Positions 20,039 through 28,858 are shown, counted from the stretch's first letter. The stretch is DNA of 64,000 bases from an uncultured Maribacter sp. (GCF_947500985.1 NZ_CANMTX010000010.1:1-64000), one strand, 5' to 3'. Numbers and translations are program-made. Notes: a model not told the origin generated them from the letters alone.

Positions 20039-21208
20039 CTATACTGTAGCTGGCTTATATTCTTTCTTATCGATAATAATTTTAGAAATAATTTCTCTCA
20101 ATATTTCTGATGTTCCACCACCAATAGGCCCTAATCTACTATCTCTAAAGTTACGTGCCATTGGATAATCTTCAATATAACCGTAACCACCTAAAAACTG
20201 TAAACATTCGTAAGCGACCTCGTCTGCAACCTTTGTTGATTTTAATTTAGAGATTGTAGCTTCTTTAACTACATACTGCCCCTTATCTAAGCGATAAGCT
20301 ACAGAGTAGTTATACTCTTTACACATATCTATATCTGCGTGAAGATCCACGACTCTATGTCTTAATGCCTGAAATTGATTGATAGATTTACCAAAAGCCT
20401 CTCTTTCTGACATATAATTTAGAGCATAGTCTAAAACATGCTCTGACCTAGCATGAGCATTAACACCCATTATCAATCGTTCTAATGAGAAATGTTCCAT
20501 TATATATGAAAAACCCATGTTTTCGTCACCCATAAGATTCTCTGCAGGAATTTTTACATTATCAAATGCCAACTCGGCAGTATCCGATGCTCTCCAACCT
20601 AGTTTATTCAATTTATTTGCAGTTACGCCTTCACTATTTCTGTCTACTGCGAAAATACTGATACCCTTATTACCCAAATCAGGACTTGTTTTTGCCGCCA
20701 CAATCATGTAATCAGCATATACACCATTGGTAATAAATGTTTTCGAACCATTCAATATATAATGATCACCTTGCTTTACAGCAGTGGTTCTCATCGCAGC
20801 AACATCGCTACCGCCAAAAGGTTCTGATATACAAAGACAGCCAATTTTATCTCCATCTACACTTGGTCGCAAGTACTTTTCCTTTAAAAATGAATCTGCT
20901 TCTTTATTTAAATGTGTCATTGCCAAGTATGTATGAGCCCACATTGCAGCTGCGAATCCGCCAGAATTTATCTTTTGTAATTCTTCTAAAAAAATAATAG
21001 TATAAAAAAGATCAAGACCAAGACCACCATCTTCTTCAGGAGTTAAAAGACCGAAATAGCCCATATCACCGAATTTCTTCCAAATAAACCTTTCTATTGT
21101 TCCTGTTTCTTCCCATTTATCAATATGAGGAACCACTTCTTTCTGTAAAAAATCTTTTAGGCTGTTCCTAAATAATTGATGTTCTTCTGTGAAGTACATA
21201 CTCTGCAT
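20039..21208 (-). CDS. Acyl-CoA dehydrogenase family protein
   Basis: This FAD flavoenzyme family oxidises acyl-CoA thioesters in beta-oxidation or branched amino-acid breakdown. From the ATG at 21208 it has 389 residues, the normal length. Visible motifs are CISEPFGGSDVAAMRTTA, NGSKTFITNG, and the C-terminal GGYGYIEDYPMARNFRD with GPIGGGTSEILREIISK. The track start at 21274 would overlap the upstream gene by 56 bp and adds a non-family N-terminus, so it is not used. Substrate is not readable from sequence. Confidence 0.92.
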   Translation of the reverse strand: MQSMYFTEEHQLFRNSLKDFLQKEVVPHIDKWEETGTIERFIWKKFGDMGYFGLLTPEEDGGLGLDLFYTIIFLEELQKINSGGFAAAMWAHTYLAMTHLNKEADSFLKEKYLRPSVDGDKIGCLCISEPFGGSDVAAMRTTAVKQGDHYILNGSKTFITNGVYADYMIVAAKTSPDLGNKGISIFAVDRNSEGVTANKLNKLGWRASDTAELAFDNVKIPAENLMGDENMGFSYIMEHFSLERLIMGVNAHARSEHVLDYALNYMSEREAFGKSINQFQALRHRVVDLHADIDMCKEYNYSVAYRLDKGQYVVKEATISKLKSTKVADEVAYECLQFLGGYGYIEDYPMARNFRDSRLGPIGGGTSEILREIISKIIIDKKEYKPATV

Positions 21209-21218
21209 AGCGTTTTTT

Positions 21219-22088
21219 TTATAATGACAAATATAAAGCAATTCTATTAATACGCTCTGCCGGAAATTCTTCAACTTTCACTAAATCGTTCAAAGAATTA
21301 ATACTTCCGTTGAGATTACGATAATTTACTATACTCACAGCGACGTGTTTTTGCAGATATATCAATTTAGACAATTCTTCTGCCGTTGCGGTATTTACAT
21401 TTATTTTTATAATATCCGGTTTCGTTATCACCTTAAACTGTTTTAAAGCTCTTTCAACAACATCTGCCTCAAGACCATAAACATCAAACAATTGGTCGTC
21501 GATTAAAAAGCCACCCAAACGGTCTCTAAATTTTATTATTCTAGCTGATAACTTCTCCCCTATTCCACTAATCTTTTTTAAATCTTCTGCCGTGGCTGTA
21601 TTCAAATCTTTCCAAATAACTTTCTTAGCCTTATAATTAGAAGTTGATGCGTTGGAAGTTTTACTCTTTCTGTTTTGAGTCCACTCTGGAAACTTAAAAT
21701 ATGGAGAGATTATATTAAGTAATGAATCGGAAACTTTTGTGATGTTTTGAAATTCTATTACAGAATTAACAAATTTATCTTTCCTTCTAAAATCATGTAA
21801 TCTATCTATTTCCTCAACTGACATACCAAGTGTATAGCCCTTAAAATCAGTTATAAAATTAGGATTAAATGGATAAATCCGAATAGTATCTTTTTGTAAC
21901 GAAATAACTGCTAAAGAATCAATTTTAGCCTGAACTACCGCATCATGCTTTAATAGTGAAGATTGATTTTCTGTATTAGATTGAAACAGATAATACCCCA
22001 GCTGAATACTAATTATAAAAAATAATAAAAAGAAAATCCCACTTCGTTCCTGTTTATTGAACTTGAAGTGGGATTTAAATGAAGTCAT
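21219..22088 (-). CDS. ComEA-like helix-hairpin-helix membrane protein
   Basis: The 289-residue protein has one N-terminal membrane segment (GIFFLLFFIISIQLGYYLF), a linker, then helix-hairpin-helix motifs: DLNTATAEDLKKISGIGEKL and INVNTATAEELSKLIYLQKH. HhH domains of this kind bind DNA non-specifically, as in ComEA of DNA uptake systems. No other competence genes lie nearby, so a role in DNA uptake is only a possibility. It sits 8 bp after the AgcS symporter gene. Confidence 0.85.
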   Translation of the reverse strand: MTSFKSHFKFNKQERSGIFFLLFFIISIQLGYYLFQSNTENQSSLLKHDAVVQAKIDSLAVISLQKDTIRIYPFNPNFITDFKGYTLGMSVEEIDRLHDFRRKDKFVNSVIEFQNITKVSDSLLNIISPYFKFPEWTQNRKSKTSNASTSNYKAKKVIWKDLNTATAEDLKKISGIGEKLSARIIKFRDRLGGFLIDDQLFDVYGLEADVVERALKQFKVITKPDIIKINVNTATAEELSKLIYLQKHVAVSIVNYRNLNGSINSLNDLVKVEEFPAERINRIALYLSL

Positions 22089-22096
22089 ATTAAAAC

Positions 22097-23785
22097 TTAA
22101 TTATCTATAGCATCATATTTTAGCTTGATAGCGTCTAAGTATCTAGTCAATTGCTTTTTCACCACTGGGAATAAAAAGAATAGACCTACCATATTAGGGA
22201 ATACCATTGCAAATATCATAGCATCTGAGAAATCCCAAATAGATTTCATACTTGCTGCCGCTCCAATAACAATAAACGTTAAGAATAATAATTTATAAAC
22301 CATATCAGCTGTCTTACCTCTACCGAATAAATATTTCCAAGATTGCAAGCCATAGTAAGACCAAGATATCATCGTAGATACTGCAAATAATACCACAGCA
22401 ATTGTTAAAAATACATTTGAGTAAGGAATGTATTCAGCAAAAGCTACAGCAGTAATACCTGCACCTTCATAAGGAACACCATCAATTAAAACTGAACCAC
22501 TACCATCACCACCATAAGTGAAAGCTCCTCCAAAATTAAATATAATAATTACTATTGCCGTCATTGAACAAATAACCACAGTATCGATAAATGGCTCTAA
22601 CAAAGCTACTAAACCTTCAGAAGCAGAATACTTTGTCCTAACTGCAGAGTGAGCAATTGAGGCAGAACCTGCACCGGCTTCATTTGAAAATGCCGCTCTT
22701 TTAAAACCTACCAATAAAACACCTATAAGACTACCAACACCTATTGCAGTTGGCTTAAATGCTTCTTCTACAATTAAAGCTATAGCGTCATCTACTAATG
22801 TATAGTTACTTAAAATGATATACAAACAAGCAACAACATACATTATTGCCATAAACGGAACCACTTTTTCGGTTACTTGAGCAATACGTTTTATACCACC
22901 AATAATAATAACACCAACAAGTATAGCTAAAACAAGACCTACTATAGCTCCTGCTGCAGTACTTTGCCAATTAAAAAGTTCTTTTATAACAATTGTCGCC
23001 TGGTTAGATTGAGCTGCATTACCTCCTCCAAAAGAGCCTCCAATACAAAAAATGGCAAAAATAACTGCCGCTACTTTACCCAAATTTTTAAAACCCTTTT
23101 CTTTTAAACCTTTACTTATATAATACATAGGACCGCCATAAACAGTACCATCTTCACCTACATCTCTATACTGAACCCCTAGCGTACATTCAACAAATTT
23201 TGTTGACATACCAAGAAGACCGCAGACTATCATCCAAAAAGTAGCTCCTGGACCACCTAGCGCAATTGCTAAAGCAACACCAGCTATATTACCATTACCT
23301 ACTGTACCAGAAACTGCAGTTGCCAAGGCTTGAAAGTGACTTACCTCACCATCAGTACTTTCATCCCTAATCGTATCAATGATATCACCACTAACGGCAA
23401 GATCATTTTCCATACTTACAAGATGATCTTCAATATCGACATTTGATAAATCTTGACCTTGTGCAATACCATCTTCCCCATACAAATTTTGGGCTCCATG
23501 TTTTTCAATATCTTCATATTTACCGCGAACAGTATTAATGGCCTTACCAAAAAATCTAATATTTGGAAAACCAAAATATATAGTAAAAAACAAAGCACTA
23601 CCTACCAATAACACTAATACAAATGGTATATCTGGATCGTGCCAAACATTGAAGAAAATAACTGCTGAGAAGAAATCTGAAATAGGCTTAAAAGCTTGAT
23701 CTATTTGTTGATCTAATCCTACTTCTTGAGAAAAAATTAGAAAGGGAAATAAAAAGGTAAACAGGGTTAGAAGTTTATACTTCAT
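22097..23785 (-). CDS. Alanine/glycine:cation symporter (AgcS family)
   Basis: This is a predicted inner-membrane symporter for alanine or glycine with Na+ or H+. The 562-residue protein has many hydrophobic segments and family motifs VSGTVGNGNIAGVALAIALG and FSNEAGAGSASIAHSA. It begins with a signal-like segment (MKYKLLTLFTFLFPFLIFSQ) ahead of the first true span, seen in Bacteroidota members. The region at about residues 85-145 is an acidic insert. A -7-like TATATTTG lies upstream at 23851-23858. Confidence 0.92.
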   Translation of the reverse strand: MKYKLLTLFTFLFPFLIFSQEVGLDQQIDQAFKPISDFFSAVIFFNVWHDPDIPFVLVLLVGSALFFTIYFGFPNIRFFGKAINTVRGKYEDIEKHGAQNLYGEDGIAQGQDLSNVDIEDHLVSMENDLAVSGDIIDTIRDESTDGEVSHFQALATAVSGTVGNGNIAGVALAIALGGPGATFWMIVCGLLGMSTKFVECTLGVQYRDVGEDGTVYGGPMYYISKGLKEKGFKNLGKVAAVIFAIFCIGGSFGGGNAAQSNQATIVIKELFNWQSTAAGAIVGLVLAILVGVIIIGGIKRIAQVTEKVVPFMAIMYVVACLYIILSNYTLVDDAIALIVEEAFKPTAIGVGSLIGVLLVGFKRAAFSNEAGAGSASIAHSAVRTKYSASEGLVALLEPFIDTVVICSMTAIVIIIFNFGGAFTYGGDGSGSVLIDGVPYEGAGITAVAFAEYIPYSNVFLTIAVVLFAVSTMISWSYYGLQSWKYLFGRGKTADMVYKLLFLTFIVIGAAASMKSIWDFSDAMIFAMVFPNMVGLFFLFPVVKKQLTRYLDAIKLKYDAIDN

Positions 23786-23850
23786 AAGTTTAAAATTTAT
23801 TTTGAATTAGTTAGTTTGTCTAGCAATATCCTAAAAATAATGGATGCAAT

Positions 23851-23858
23851 CAAATATA
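23851..23858 (-). promoter_or_regulatory. Candidate -7 element of the AgcS symporter gene
   Basis: TATATTTG on the minus strand, 65 nt upstream of the ATG. No TTG was found at 19-nt spacing, so this is tentative. Confidence 0.35.
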
Positions 23859-23874
23859 AACGACAGAAAGATTA

Positions 23875-24882
23875 TTATTCGATATTGAACATTTCGTTCA
23901 ATATCTTTATTTGCTCAGGTCTACCTAACACTATGACCTTACTTTTTGGCTGTAGTTTCATATCTGCTTCAGGGTTTATGGTATACTCACCATCAGGAGA
24001 AATGTAACCTATAATAGTACACCCAGTTTTTCTTCGTAAATCTAAATCTCTCAACGAATTACAGTCTATCTGATTTGCAAAATCTTCAATAGCCACTTCT
24101 TCTAAATTGGTCGTATGCTCCCCTTCCATAGAAAGCTTATCCATAAATGTGATAAGGTCTGGCATAACTACCAAAGATGCCATATGATCACCTCCAATTT
24201 TATCTGGCATAATAACTTTATTTGCACCTGCCAAAATTAATTTCTTTTGAGAATTGACTAATGATGCTCTACTAATGATAAAAAGATTTTTTTTCATTTG
24301 TCTGGCTGACAAAACAACAAATAAATTTGCAGCATCATCTGGCAAGGTGGCAATTAAATACTTAGACCTCTCAATACCGGCTTCCAATAACACATCATCA
24401 TCATTTGCATCACCTTCTATAAATAACACATCGTCTTCATATCGCTCTATTACCTCCTTATCTTTTTCTATAACTACAAATGGTCTTTTATATGCTTTTA
24501 GCCGCTCTGCTGCCTGCATACCATTTCGACCAAAGCCACAGACGATTACATGCTGATTTAAATTTGCGATGGCATTCTTCATTTTTTTCTTTTTTAGCAG
24601 TTCTACTGAATTTCTTGAGAGTAGGTATTCGGTAACGATTGATATAGCGAAACCGACTATAAATACACTTGTAACAATAAGAATTATTGTAAATATCTTG
24701 CCTTCAGGTCCCATTGGCCTAACCTCTGAAAAACCTACGGTGGTTACTGTAATTATGGTCATATAAAAAGCATCGACCCAAGAATAGTCGGCAACAATTC
24801 TATACCCGAGCACACCGAATGTCAAAACCATTAGCATTAATGCCAATGCCAAATAAATTTTAGACCGAAATAATTGCATCAT
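23875..24882 (-). CDS. Potassium channel with cytoplasmic RCK/TrkA NAD-binding domain
   Basis: The 335-residue protein has two membrane helices flanking a pore (TVTTVGFSEVRP, about residues 40-55), then a Rossmann RCK-N domain (VIVCGFGRNGMQAAERL, about 113 on) and a TrkA-C domain. The selectivity filter reads TVGFSE rather than the common TVGYGD, so ion selectivity should not be taken for granted. It lies 3 bp after the PspC-like gene in the same direction. Confidence 0.9.
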   Translation of the reverse strand: MMQLFRSKIYLALALMLMVLTFGVLGYRIVADYSWVDAFYMTIITVTTVGFSEVRPMGPEGKIFTIILIVTSVFIVGFAISIVTEYLLSRNSVELLKKKKMKNAIANLNQHVIVCGFGRNGMQAAERLKAYKRPFVVIEKDKEVIERYEDDVLFIEGDANDDDVLLEAGIERSKYLIATLPDDAANLFVVLSARQMKKNLFIISRASLVNSQKKLILAGANKVIMPDKIGGDHMASLVVMPDLITFMDKLSMEGEHTTNLEEVAIEDFANQIDCNSLRDLDLRRKTGCTIIGYISPDGEYTINPEADMKLQPKSKVIVLGRPEQIKILNEMFNIE

Positions 24883-24885
24883 ATA

Positions 24886-25113
24886 TTACAAATCAAAAAC
24901 AGAATTTCGTTTCGTATAAATCAAATCTTTTATTCTAAGCCAGAAAGCCAAAAATAAATAAAGTGCAAACCCGAAGCCTACAGTTACAAAAGTGAGATAA
25001 ATGAACGATGTTCTTACTACTCTTGCACGTATACCTAAACGTTCGGCTATTCTACCACAAACCTCATACCCTCGTTTCTGAAAATAATGCAGTAATTTAT
25101 AAAATACGTTCAT
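24886..25113 (-). CDS. Small PspC-like membrane protein
   Basis: From the ATG at 25113 it has 75 residues (MNVFYKLLHYFQKRGYEVCG). It resembles the PspC fold: a short helix with CGRIAERLGIRARVVR, then one hydrophobic segment (FIYLTFVTVGFGFALYLFLAFWL). The track start at 25188 would run into the DUF2851 gene. PspC proteins are linked to envelope stress, but no other psp genes are seen here. Confidence 0.75.
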   Translation of the reverse strand: MNVFYKLLHYFQKRGYEVCGRIAERLGIRARVVRTSFIYLTFVTVGFGFALYLFLAFWLRIKDLIYTKRNSVFDL

Positions 25114-25124
25114 GGGGTATAAAA

Positions 25125-26411
25125 TTAGACTTTTATATTCATTAAAGAAGCCCCAATAGCACAATCTAAACATTTGTCTTTTGCGCAATAATTTGTATAC
25201 AGCTGTAGATATGTTTGAGAATCTTTTGCACTTTTAATAGATGTTCCCAATTTACCAAAGTTAGCTATAATACTGTTTTCTTCTTTTTTAATTTCTGACA
25301 TCATCTTTAAAAACTTCTCGTTCTCTGAACCGCCTTTATACCGGCTGTACGCAAACTTCAACGGAATTATAGTGTTTATCATTAACAAGTTTAAAAAGGA
25401 ATTTGAAATAACCTTTTTGCTCTTTTTTGAAATTTTACCAAAATTAAAATGGGTTTCCCAATACTCACTTGTTCCCGATTTTAAGATATGAGAAAAATTA
25501 GGCTCGTCATTTTCGATTAATGCATGAAATAAATTATTATTATTATTATTATTAGAGTAAATAGAGCTTAATTGAGCTAATCTAATGGTAGGAAAATTTG
25601 GCGGTCTCAACCTAAAAAACTCTGGAGACTTGAATACGGGACTTAAATTAAACTTATGTTTTAAAAATTGATATTCCTTTATCAACTCATTATAATACGT
25701 ATCGCCTTCAATAGTAGTACTAAGTAAATTTGCTTGTCCTAAAAACAAGCTTTCCATTTGAAGTGGTTTATCATTTAATTTTCTGATTATTGAAAAATCA
25801 ATTAATTTACCTATTTCAATAAATGCTTCTCTATTTATTTTGGACCCAAAAGTTTTTAAAAGCATTAAAAATAATACTTGCTCCCAGTCATTATTCGTAA
25901 AATCTAATAGCTCTTTGATAAAGATAGACTTCTGCTCTAACCGTTCTACAAACAAACGATCCAACCAATTGTTCTTTATAAATTCATCAACCTCATTAAA
26001 CTCATTTTCACAATTAATGAATTTATAATTCTTTCTATCAAAAAGATTTTGATAGTTATTTAGCATAGCTAACGGTATATATTCTTTTAAAGATAAAGTA
26101 GGAATTTCACTTCCGTCTTTTCTGTATACTGCGATATCATCTTCCCAAACAACATGCAAAATTACATTGTCATAATTAGTATCATCTTGGTGATTATGCG
26201 CATACCAATCTGATGATTTTATATGAATCTCTACATTACCTGCCCACAATTGCCCATTTAACTCTATTTGAGCATTAAAAAAATCAGGTCCGCTTAAATG
26301 ATTATGCATACCTGTTGAAACCACATGTACCTCCTCACCAGATGTAGACACGAGTTGGTTAATGGGATACTTTTTGTACTTCCATATAAAATGAAGTAAG
26401 TCTTCCTTCAT
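25125..26411 (-). CDS. DUF2851 family protein
   Basis: The 428-residue protein begins MKEDLLHFIWKYKKYPINQL and contains GNVEIHIKSSDWYAHNHQDD and VILHVVWEDD, which match DUF2851 of Bacteroidota. The VEIHxKSSDW segment suggests a nuclease-like core, but activity is not established. The C-terminus has paired cysteines (CAKDKCLDCAIG). A run of six asparagines near residues 287-292 comes from a trinucleotide repeat. Confidence 0.85.
   Translation of the reverse strand: MKEDLLHFIWKYKKYPINQLVSTSGEEVHVVSTGMHNHLSGPDFFNAQIELNGQLWAGNVEIHIKSSDWYAHNHQDDTNYDNVILHVVWEDDIAVYRKDGSEIPTLSLKEYIPLAMLNNYQNLFDRKNYKFINCENEFNEVDEFIKNNWLDRLFVERLEQKSIFIKELLDFTNNDWEQVLFLMLLKTFGSKINREAFIEIGKLIDFSIIRKLNDKPLQMESLFLGQANLLSTTIEGDTYYNELIKEYQFLKHKFNLSPVFKSPEFFRLRPPNFPTIRLAQLSSIYSNNNNNNNLFHALIENDEPNFSHILKSGTSEYWETHFNFGKISKKSKKVISNSFLNLLMINTIIPLKFAYSRYKGGSENEKFLKMMSEIKKEENSIIANFGKLGTSIKSAKDSQTYLQLYTNYCAKDKCLDCAIGASLMNIKV
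25531..25555. repeat. Trinucleotide (TTA/ATT) microsatellite within the DUF2851 gene
   Basis: About eight consecutive att units encode a run of Asn in the minus-strand gene. Changes by whole units keep the frame. Confidence 0.85.
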
Positions 26412-26422
26412 TCTATAAAAAT

Positions 26423-26445
26423 AAAAAACCCGCCGTTAAGCGGGT
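26423..26445 (-). terminator. Terminator after the rhodanese gene
   Basis: ACCCGC-ttaacg-GCGGGT on the minus strand is followed by TTTTTT, between the rhodanese gene and the DUF2851 gene. Confidence 0.88.
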
Positions 26446-26469
26446 CAATTTTTTTTAAAAGAAATAAAA

Positions 26470-26778
26470 TTATGCGGTTTCTCCTTCCCAATTCATAAAA
26501 CCTCCTTGAAGATTAAATGCCTTATCAAAACCTAAACTATTCATTATTGCACATGCCTGACCACTTCTGGCACCAGATCTACAATACACATAATAGTTTT
26601 TTGTTTTGTCTAATTTCTCTAGCTCTGCTACAAACTCTTGACCTTTATAAATATCAATATTTATAGAATTTGGAATTATACCTTCTTCTATTTCTTCTTC
26701 TGTTCTTACATCGAGAATTACTGCATTAGAATCTTTCTCTAACTGCGCTTCCCATTCTTGTTGTGATAAATCTGCCAT
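26470..26778 (-). CDS. Rhodanese-like domain protein
   Basis: The 102-residue single-domain protein has VILDVRTEEE and the active-site loop YCRSGARSGQA with the catalytic Cys. Such proteins move sulfane sulfur; the exact partner is unknown. There is no signal peptide. It is divergent from the MarR operon, with its own terminator at 26423-26445. Confidence 0.92.
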   Translation of the reverse strand: MADLSQQEWEAQLEKDSNAVILDVRTEEEIEEGIIPNSINIDIYKGQEFVAELEKLDKTKNYYVYCRSGARSGQACAIMNSLGFDKAFNLQGGFMNWEGETA

Positions 26779-26887
26779 AGTATAAATTATATATTGTAAA
26801 AATAACCGATTTTTCCTTATCTGATTACCTCAGGTATTTTTAACAAAAATTTAATCTCTTTAAAAAACAGAACATCAAAATTACAAT

Positions 26888-26904
26888 TACATTTGTATAT
26901 ACAA
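26888..26904 (+). promoter_or_regulatory. Candidate promoter and operator of the marR operon
   Basis: TACATTTG (26888-26895) fits the -7 element. It overlaps TTGTATATACAA (26893-26904), a perfect 12-bp palindrome located where transcription would start, and a second similar half (attattgtat) follows. This is a plausible autoregulatory MarR site. Confidence 0.5.
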
Positions 26905-26917
26905 TTATTGTATCAAC

Positions 26918-27364
26918 ATGAATGTAGAAGAAATCATTAAAACAAACCAAAGCATGCCTTTGCCAAAACGGACATTAATTCATATGGCATTGGTTGCAAA
27001 TAAAATTGACGAAGAAATAGCAACGGTACTTAAACCTTTTGATATTTCAATTCAACAGTTTAATGTTTTAAGAATTTTAAGAGGGCAAAATGGCAAGCCT
27101 GCTAATCTTTCTACTATTAACGAACGCATGGTTACTAAAATGAGTAACACTACCCGCTTAGTCGATAAATTAATTTCAAAAGACTTTGTCAACAGAACTG
27201 TTTGTTTAAAAAACAGAAGAAAAGTTGAAATAGTAATCACAGAAGGCGGTTTGAATATGCTGAATAAAATTGATGGAATACTTTTTGAAGCAGAGAAGAG
27301 AATACTTAAAAACTTTGCCGAAGCCGAATTGCATGAACTCAATGAACTATTAAATAAATTTTAA
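26918..27364 (+). CDS. MarR family transcriptional regulator
   Basis: The 148-residue protein has the winged helix of MarR repressors: QQFNVLRILRGQNG, then NERMVTKMSNTTRLVDKLIS (recognition helix) and the wing VCLKNRRKVEIVITEGG. It is first in an operon with a nitroreductase and a YceI protein (9 and 30 bp spacing). It likely represses this operon, responding to an unknown ligand such as a phenolic or quinone. A palindrome lies over its start site. Confidence 0.92.
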   Translation: MNVEEIIKTNQSMPLPKRTLIHMALVANKIDEEIATVLKPFDISIQQFNVLRILRGQNGKPANLSTINERMVTKMSNTTRLVDKLISKDFVNRTVCLKNRRKVEIVITEGGLNMLNKIDGILFEAEKRILKNFAEAELHELNELLNKF

Positions 27365-27373
27365 GTTTTACCA

Positions 27374-28006
27374 ATGAATTCAATATTAGAGAAATTAAAC
27401 TGGCGTTATGCCACTAAAAAATTTGACAGCTCTAAAAAAGTGAGCAAAGAGAATTTAGAAACTTTATTAGACGCTGCTAATTTAACAGCTTCTTCTTACG
27501 GTTTACAACCTTATAAAATTTATGTAATTGAAGATGCAGACATTAGAACAAAACTAAGAGCTGCCTCATATGACCAATCTCAAATAACAGATGCATCATA
27601 TGTTATTGTTTTAGCCAATAAGCCTACTTTTGACGATACTATGATTGATGATTACATTAATAACATCATGAAAATTAGAGGACTATCTAAAGATGATCTT
27701 GAAGGATTTTCGCAAACTATGAAATCTACTCTTTTAGATTTACCTGATGCGCAAAAGAACGCTTGGACATCTAACCAAGCTTATATTGTATTAGGTAATC
27801 TAATGACCATAGCCGCTGAAATGGAAATTGACACCTGCCCAATGGAAGGTTTTGATAAAGCTCAGTACAATGAAATTCTAGGTCTTACCGACAATGGGTT
27901 GAATGCTGCCGTAGTTTTAGCTGTTGGCTATAGATCTGCTGAAGATGAAACTCAAAATTACCCTAAGGTGAGATATTCTAAAGAACAAATTATCACTCAT
28001 ATATAA
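27374..28006 (+). CDS. NAD(P)H-dependent nitroreductase family oxidoreductase
   Basis: This is a 210-residue FMN-binding enzyme of the nitroreductase fold, with the N-terminal LNWRYATKKFDSSKKV and SYGLQPYKIYVIED, and a C-terminal AVVLAVGYRSAEDE. It may reduce quinones or nitroaromatics. Pairing with a MarR regulator suggests a response to reactive organic compounds. Substrate not determined. Confidence 0.9.
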   Translation: MNSILEKLNWRYATKKFDSSKKVSKENLETLLDAANLTASSYGLQPYKIYVIEDADIRTKLRAASYDQSQITDASYVIVLANKPTFDDTMIDDYINNIMKIRGLSKDDLEGFSQTMKSTLLDLPDAQKNAWTSNQAYIVLGNLMTIAAEMEIDTCPMEGFDKAQYNEILGLTDNGLNAAVVLAVGYRSAEDETQNYPKVRYSKEQIITHI

Positions 28007-28036
28007 ATTAAACACAATCATTTTAAAATTAGAAAC

Positions 28037-28618
28037 ATGAAAAAATCATTATTAAGTTTAGCATTCGTAGCCATTTTCGGATTTAGCGCTACAGCCTCTA
28101 CACCAATTGATGGAGAGAAAAAAGAAATTAACGTTAGCGAAAGTACTGTTACATGGAAAGGTTACAAGGTTACCGGATCACATGATGGTAGCATCAACCT
28201 AAAATCTGGTCATCTAGAAATGAACGGAAAGAAATTAACTGGTGGTGAATTTGTTGTAGACATGACTACAATTTCTAATAATGATCTTGAAGCAGGGAGT
28301 GGAAAAGAAAAACTTGAAGGTCATTTAAAATCTGCTGATTTCTTTGGCGTAGAAAGTAACCCAACTGCAAAATTGGTTTTCACTTCTGTTAAGGCCATGA
28401 ACGACAATTCATATACCGTAACAGGAGACTTAACTATTAAAGGTATTACAAAACCTATAACCCTAGTGGTTTCTATGTTTGAAAATAAAGCTACTGCAAC
28501 ACTTAAAGTAGACAGAACAAAATTTGATATTAAATATGGTTCTGGAAGCTTTTTTGATAATCTAGGAGATAAAGCAATCTACGATGATTTTGATTTAGTA
28601 GTAGACTTAGTACTATAA
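28037..28618 (+). CDS. YceI family periplasmic protein
   Basis: The 193-residue protein has a signal peptide (MKKSLLSLAFVAIFGFSATAS) and the YceI lipocalin-like fold: STVTWKGYKVTGSHDGSINL, GGEFVVDMTTIS, and DLTIKGITKPITL. Family members bind isoprenoid-like lipids such as polyprenyl quinones. Being downstream of MarR and a possible quinone reductase suggests a shared quinone-related role (inference). It is followed by a strong terminator. Confidence 0.92.
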   Translation: MKKSLLSLAFVAIFGFSATASTPIDGEKKEINVSESTVTWKGYKVTGSHDGSINLKSGHLEMNGKKLTGGEFVVDMTTISNNDLEAGSGKEKLEGHLKSADFFGVESNPTAKLVFTSVKAMNDNSYTVTGDLTIKGITKPITLVVSMFENKATATLKVDRTKFDIKYGSGSFFDNLGDKAIYDDFDLVVDLVL

Positions 28619-28650
28619 TCGTTTTAATACAATCAAATTACAACAATTTA

Positions 28651-28687
28651 AAATCCCTTTGATAAATTTCAAAGGGATTTTTATTTT
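28651..28687 (+). terminator. Terminator of the marR-yceI operon
   Basis: AAATCCCTTTGA-taaatt-TCAAAGGGATTT is a 12-bp perfect stem followed by T-rich sequence, 32 bp after the yceI stop. Confidence 0.9.
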
Positions 28688-28701
28688 TGACTAGCTAAAG
28701 T

Positions 28702-28731
28702 TTGATAGTTTAAATTTCCTCTTTATATTTG
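28702..28731 (+). promoter_or_regulatory. Promoter of the trp operon
   Basis: TTG-N19-TATATTTG is an exact consensus match. The start is expected near 28735-28738, almost on the ATG of the leader ORF at 28739. Confidence 0.85.
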
Positions 28732-28738
28732 ATGCTCA

Positions 28739-28795
28739 ATGAAAAATTTAATCGCAAATACTTGGTGGTGGAACAACTTACGAAAAACATCGTGA
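28739..28795 (+). CDS. trpL: Trp operon leader peptide
   Basis: An 18-codon ORF (MKNLIANTWWWNNLRKTS) lies between the trp promoter and an intrinsic terminator upstream of trpE. Three consecutive Trp codons occupy 28763-28771. Three Trp in 18 residues, directly before trpE, is the classical sign of translation-coupled attenuation. The stop region TCGTGA (28790-28795) is complementary to TCACGA (28836-28841) in the terminator, which supplies an anti-terminator. It is too short for the ORF track. Confidence 0.88.
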   Translation: MKNLIANTWWWNNLRKTS

Positions 28796-28824
28796 GCAAA
28801 GCATCATTGTAGTAAAACTATATA

Positions 28825-28858
28825 AAGGCTTGTCATCACGACAAGCCTTCTTTATTTT
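28825..28858 (+). terminator. Trp attenuator terminator
   Basis: AAGGCTTGTC-atcac-GACAAGCCTT is a 10-bp perfect stem followed by CTTTATTTTAT, ending 13-20 nt before the trpE ATG. Its loop and 3' arm overlap the sequence that can pair with the leader stop region. Confidence 0.88.

Noticed and set aside
22097-23785. Glycine riboswitch upstream of the alanine/glycine symporter
   Set aside because: The 89-bp upstream gap has no recognisable glycine aptamer features and is too short for the usual tandem form.
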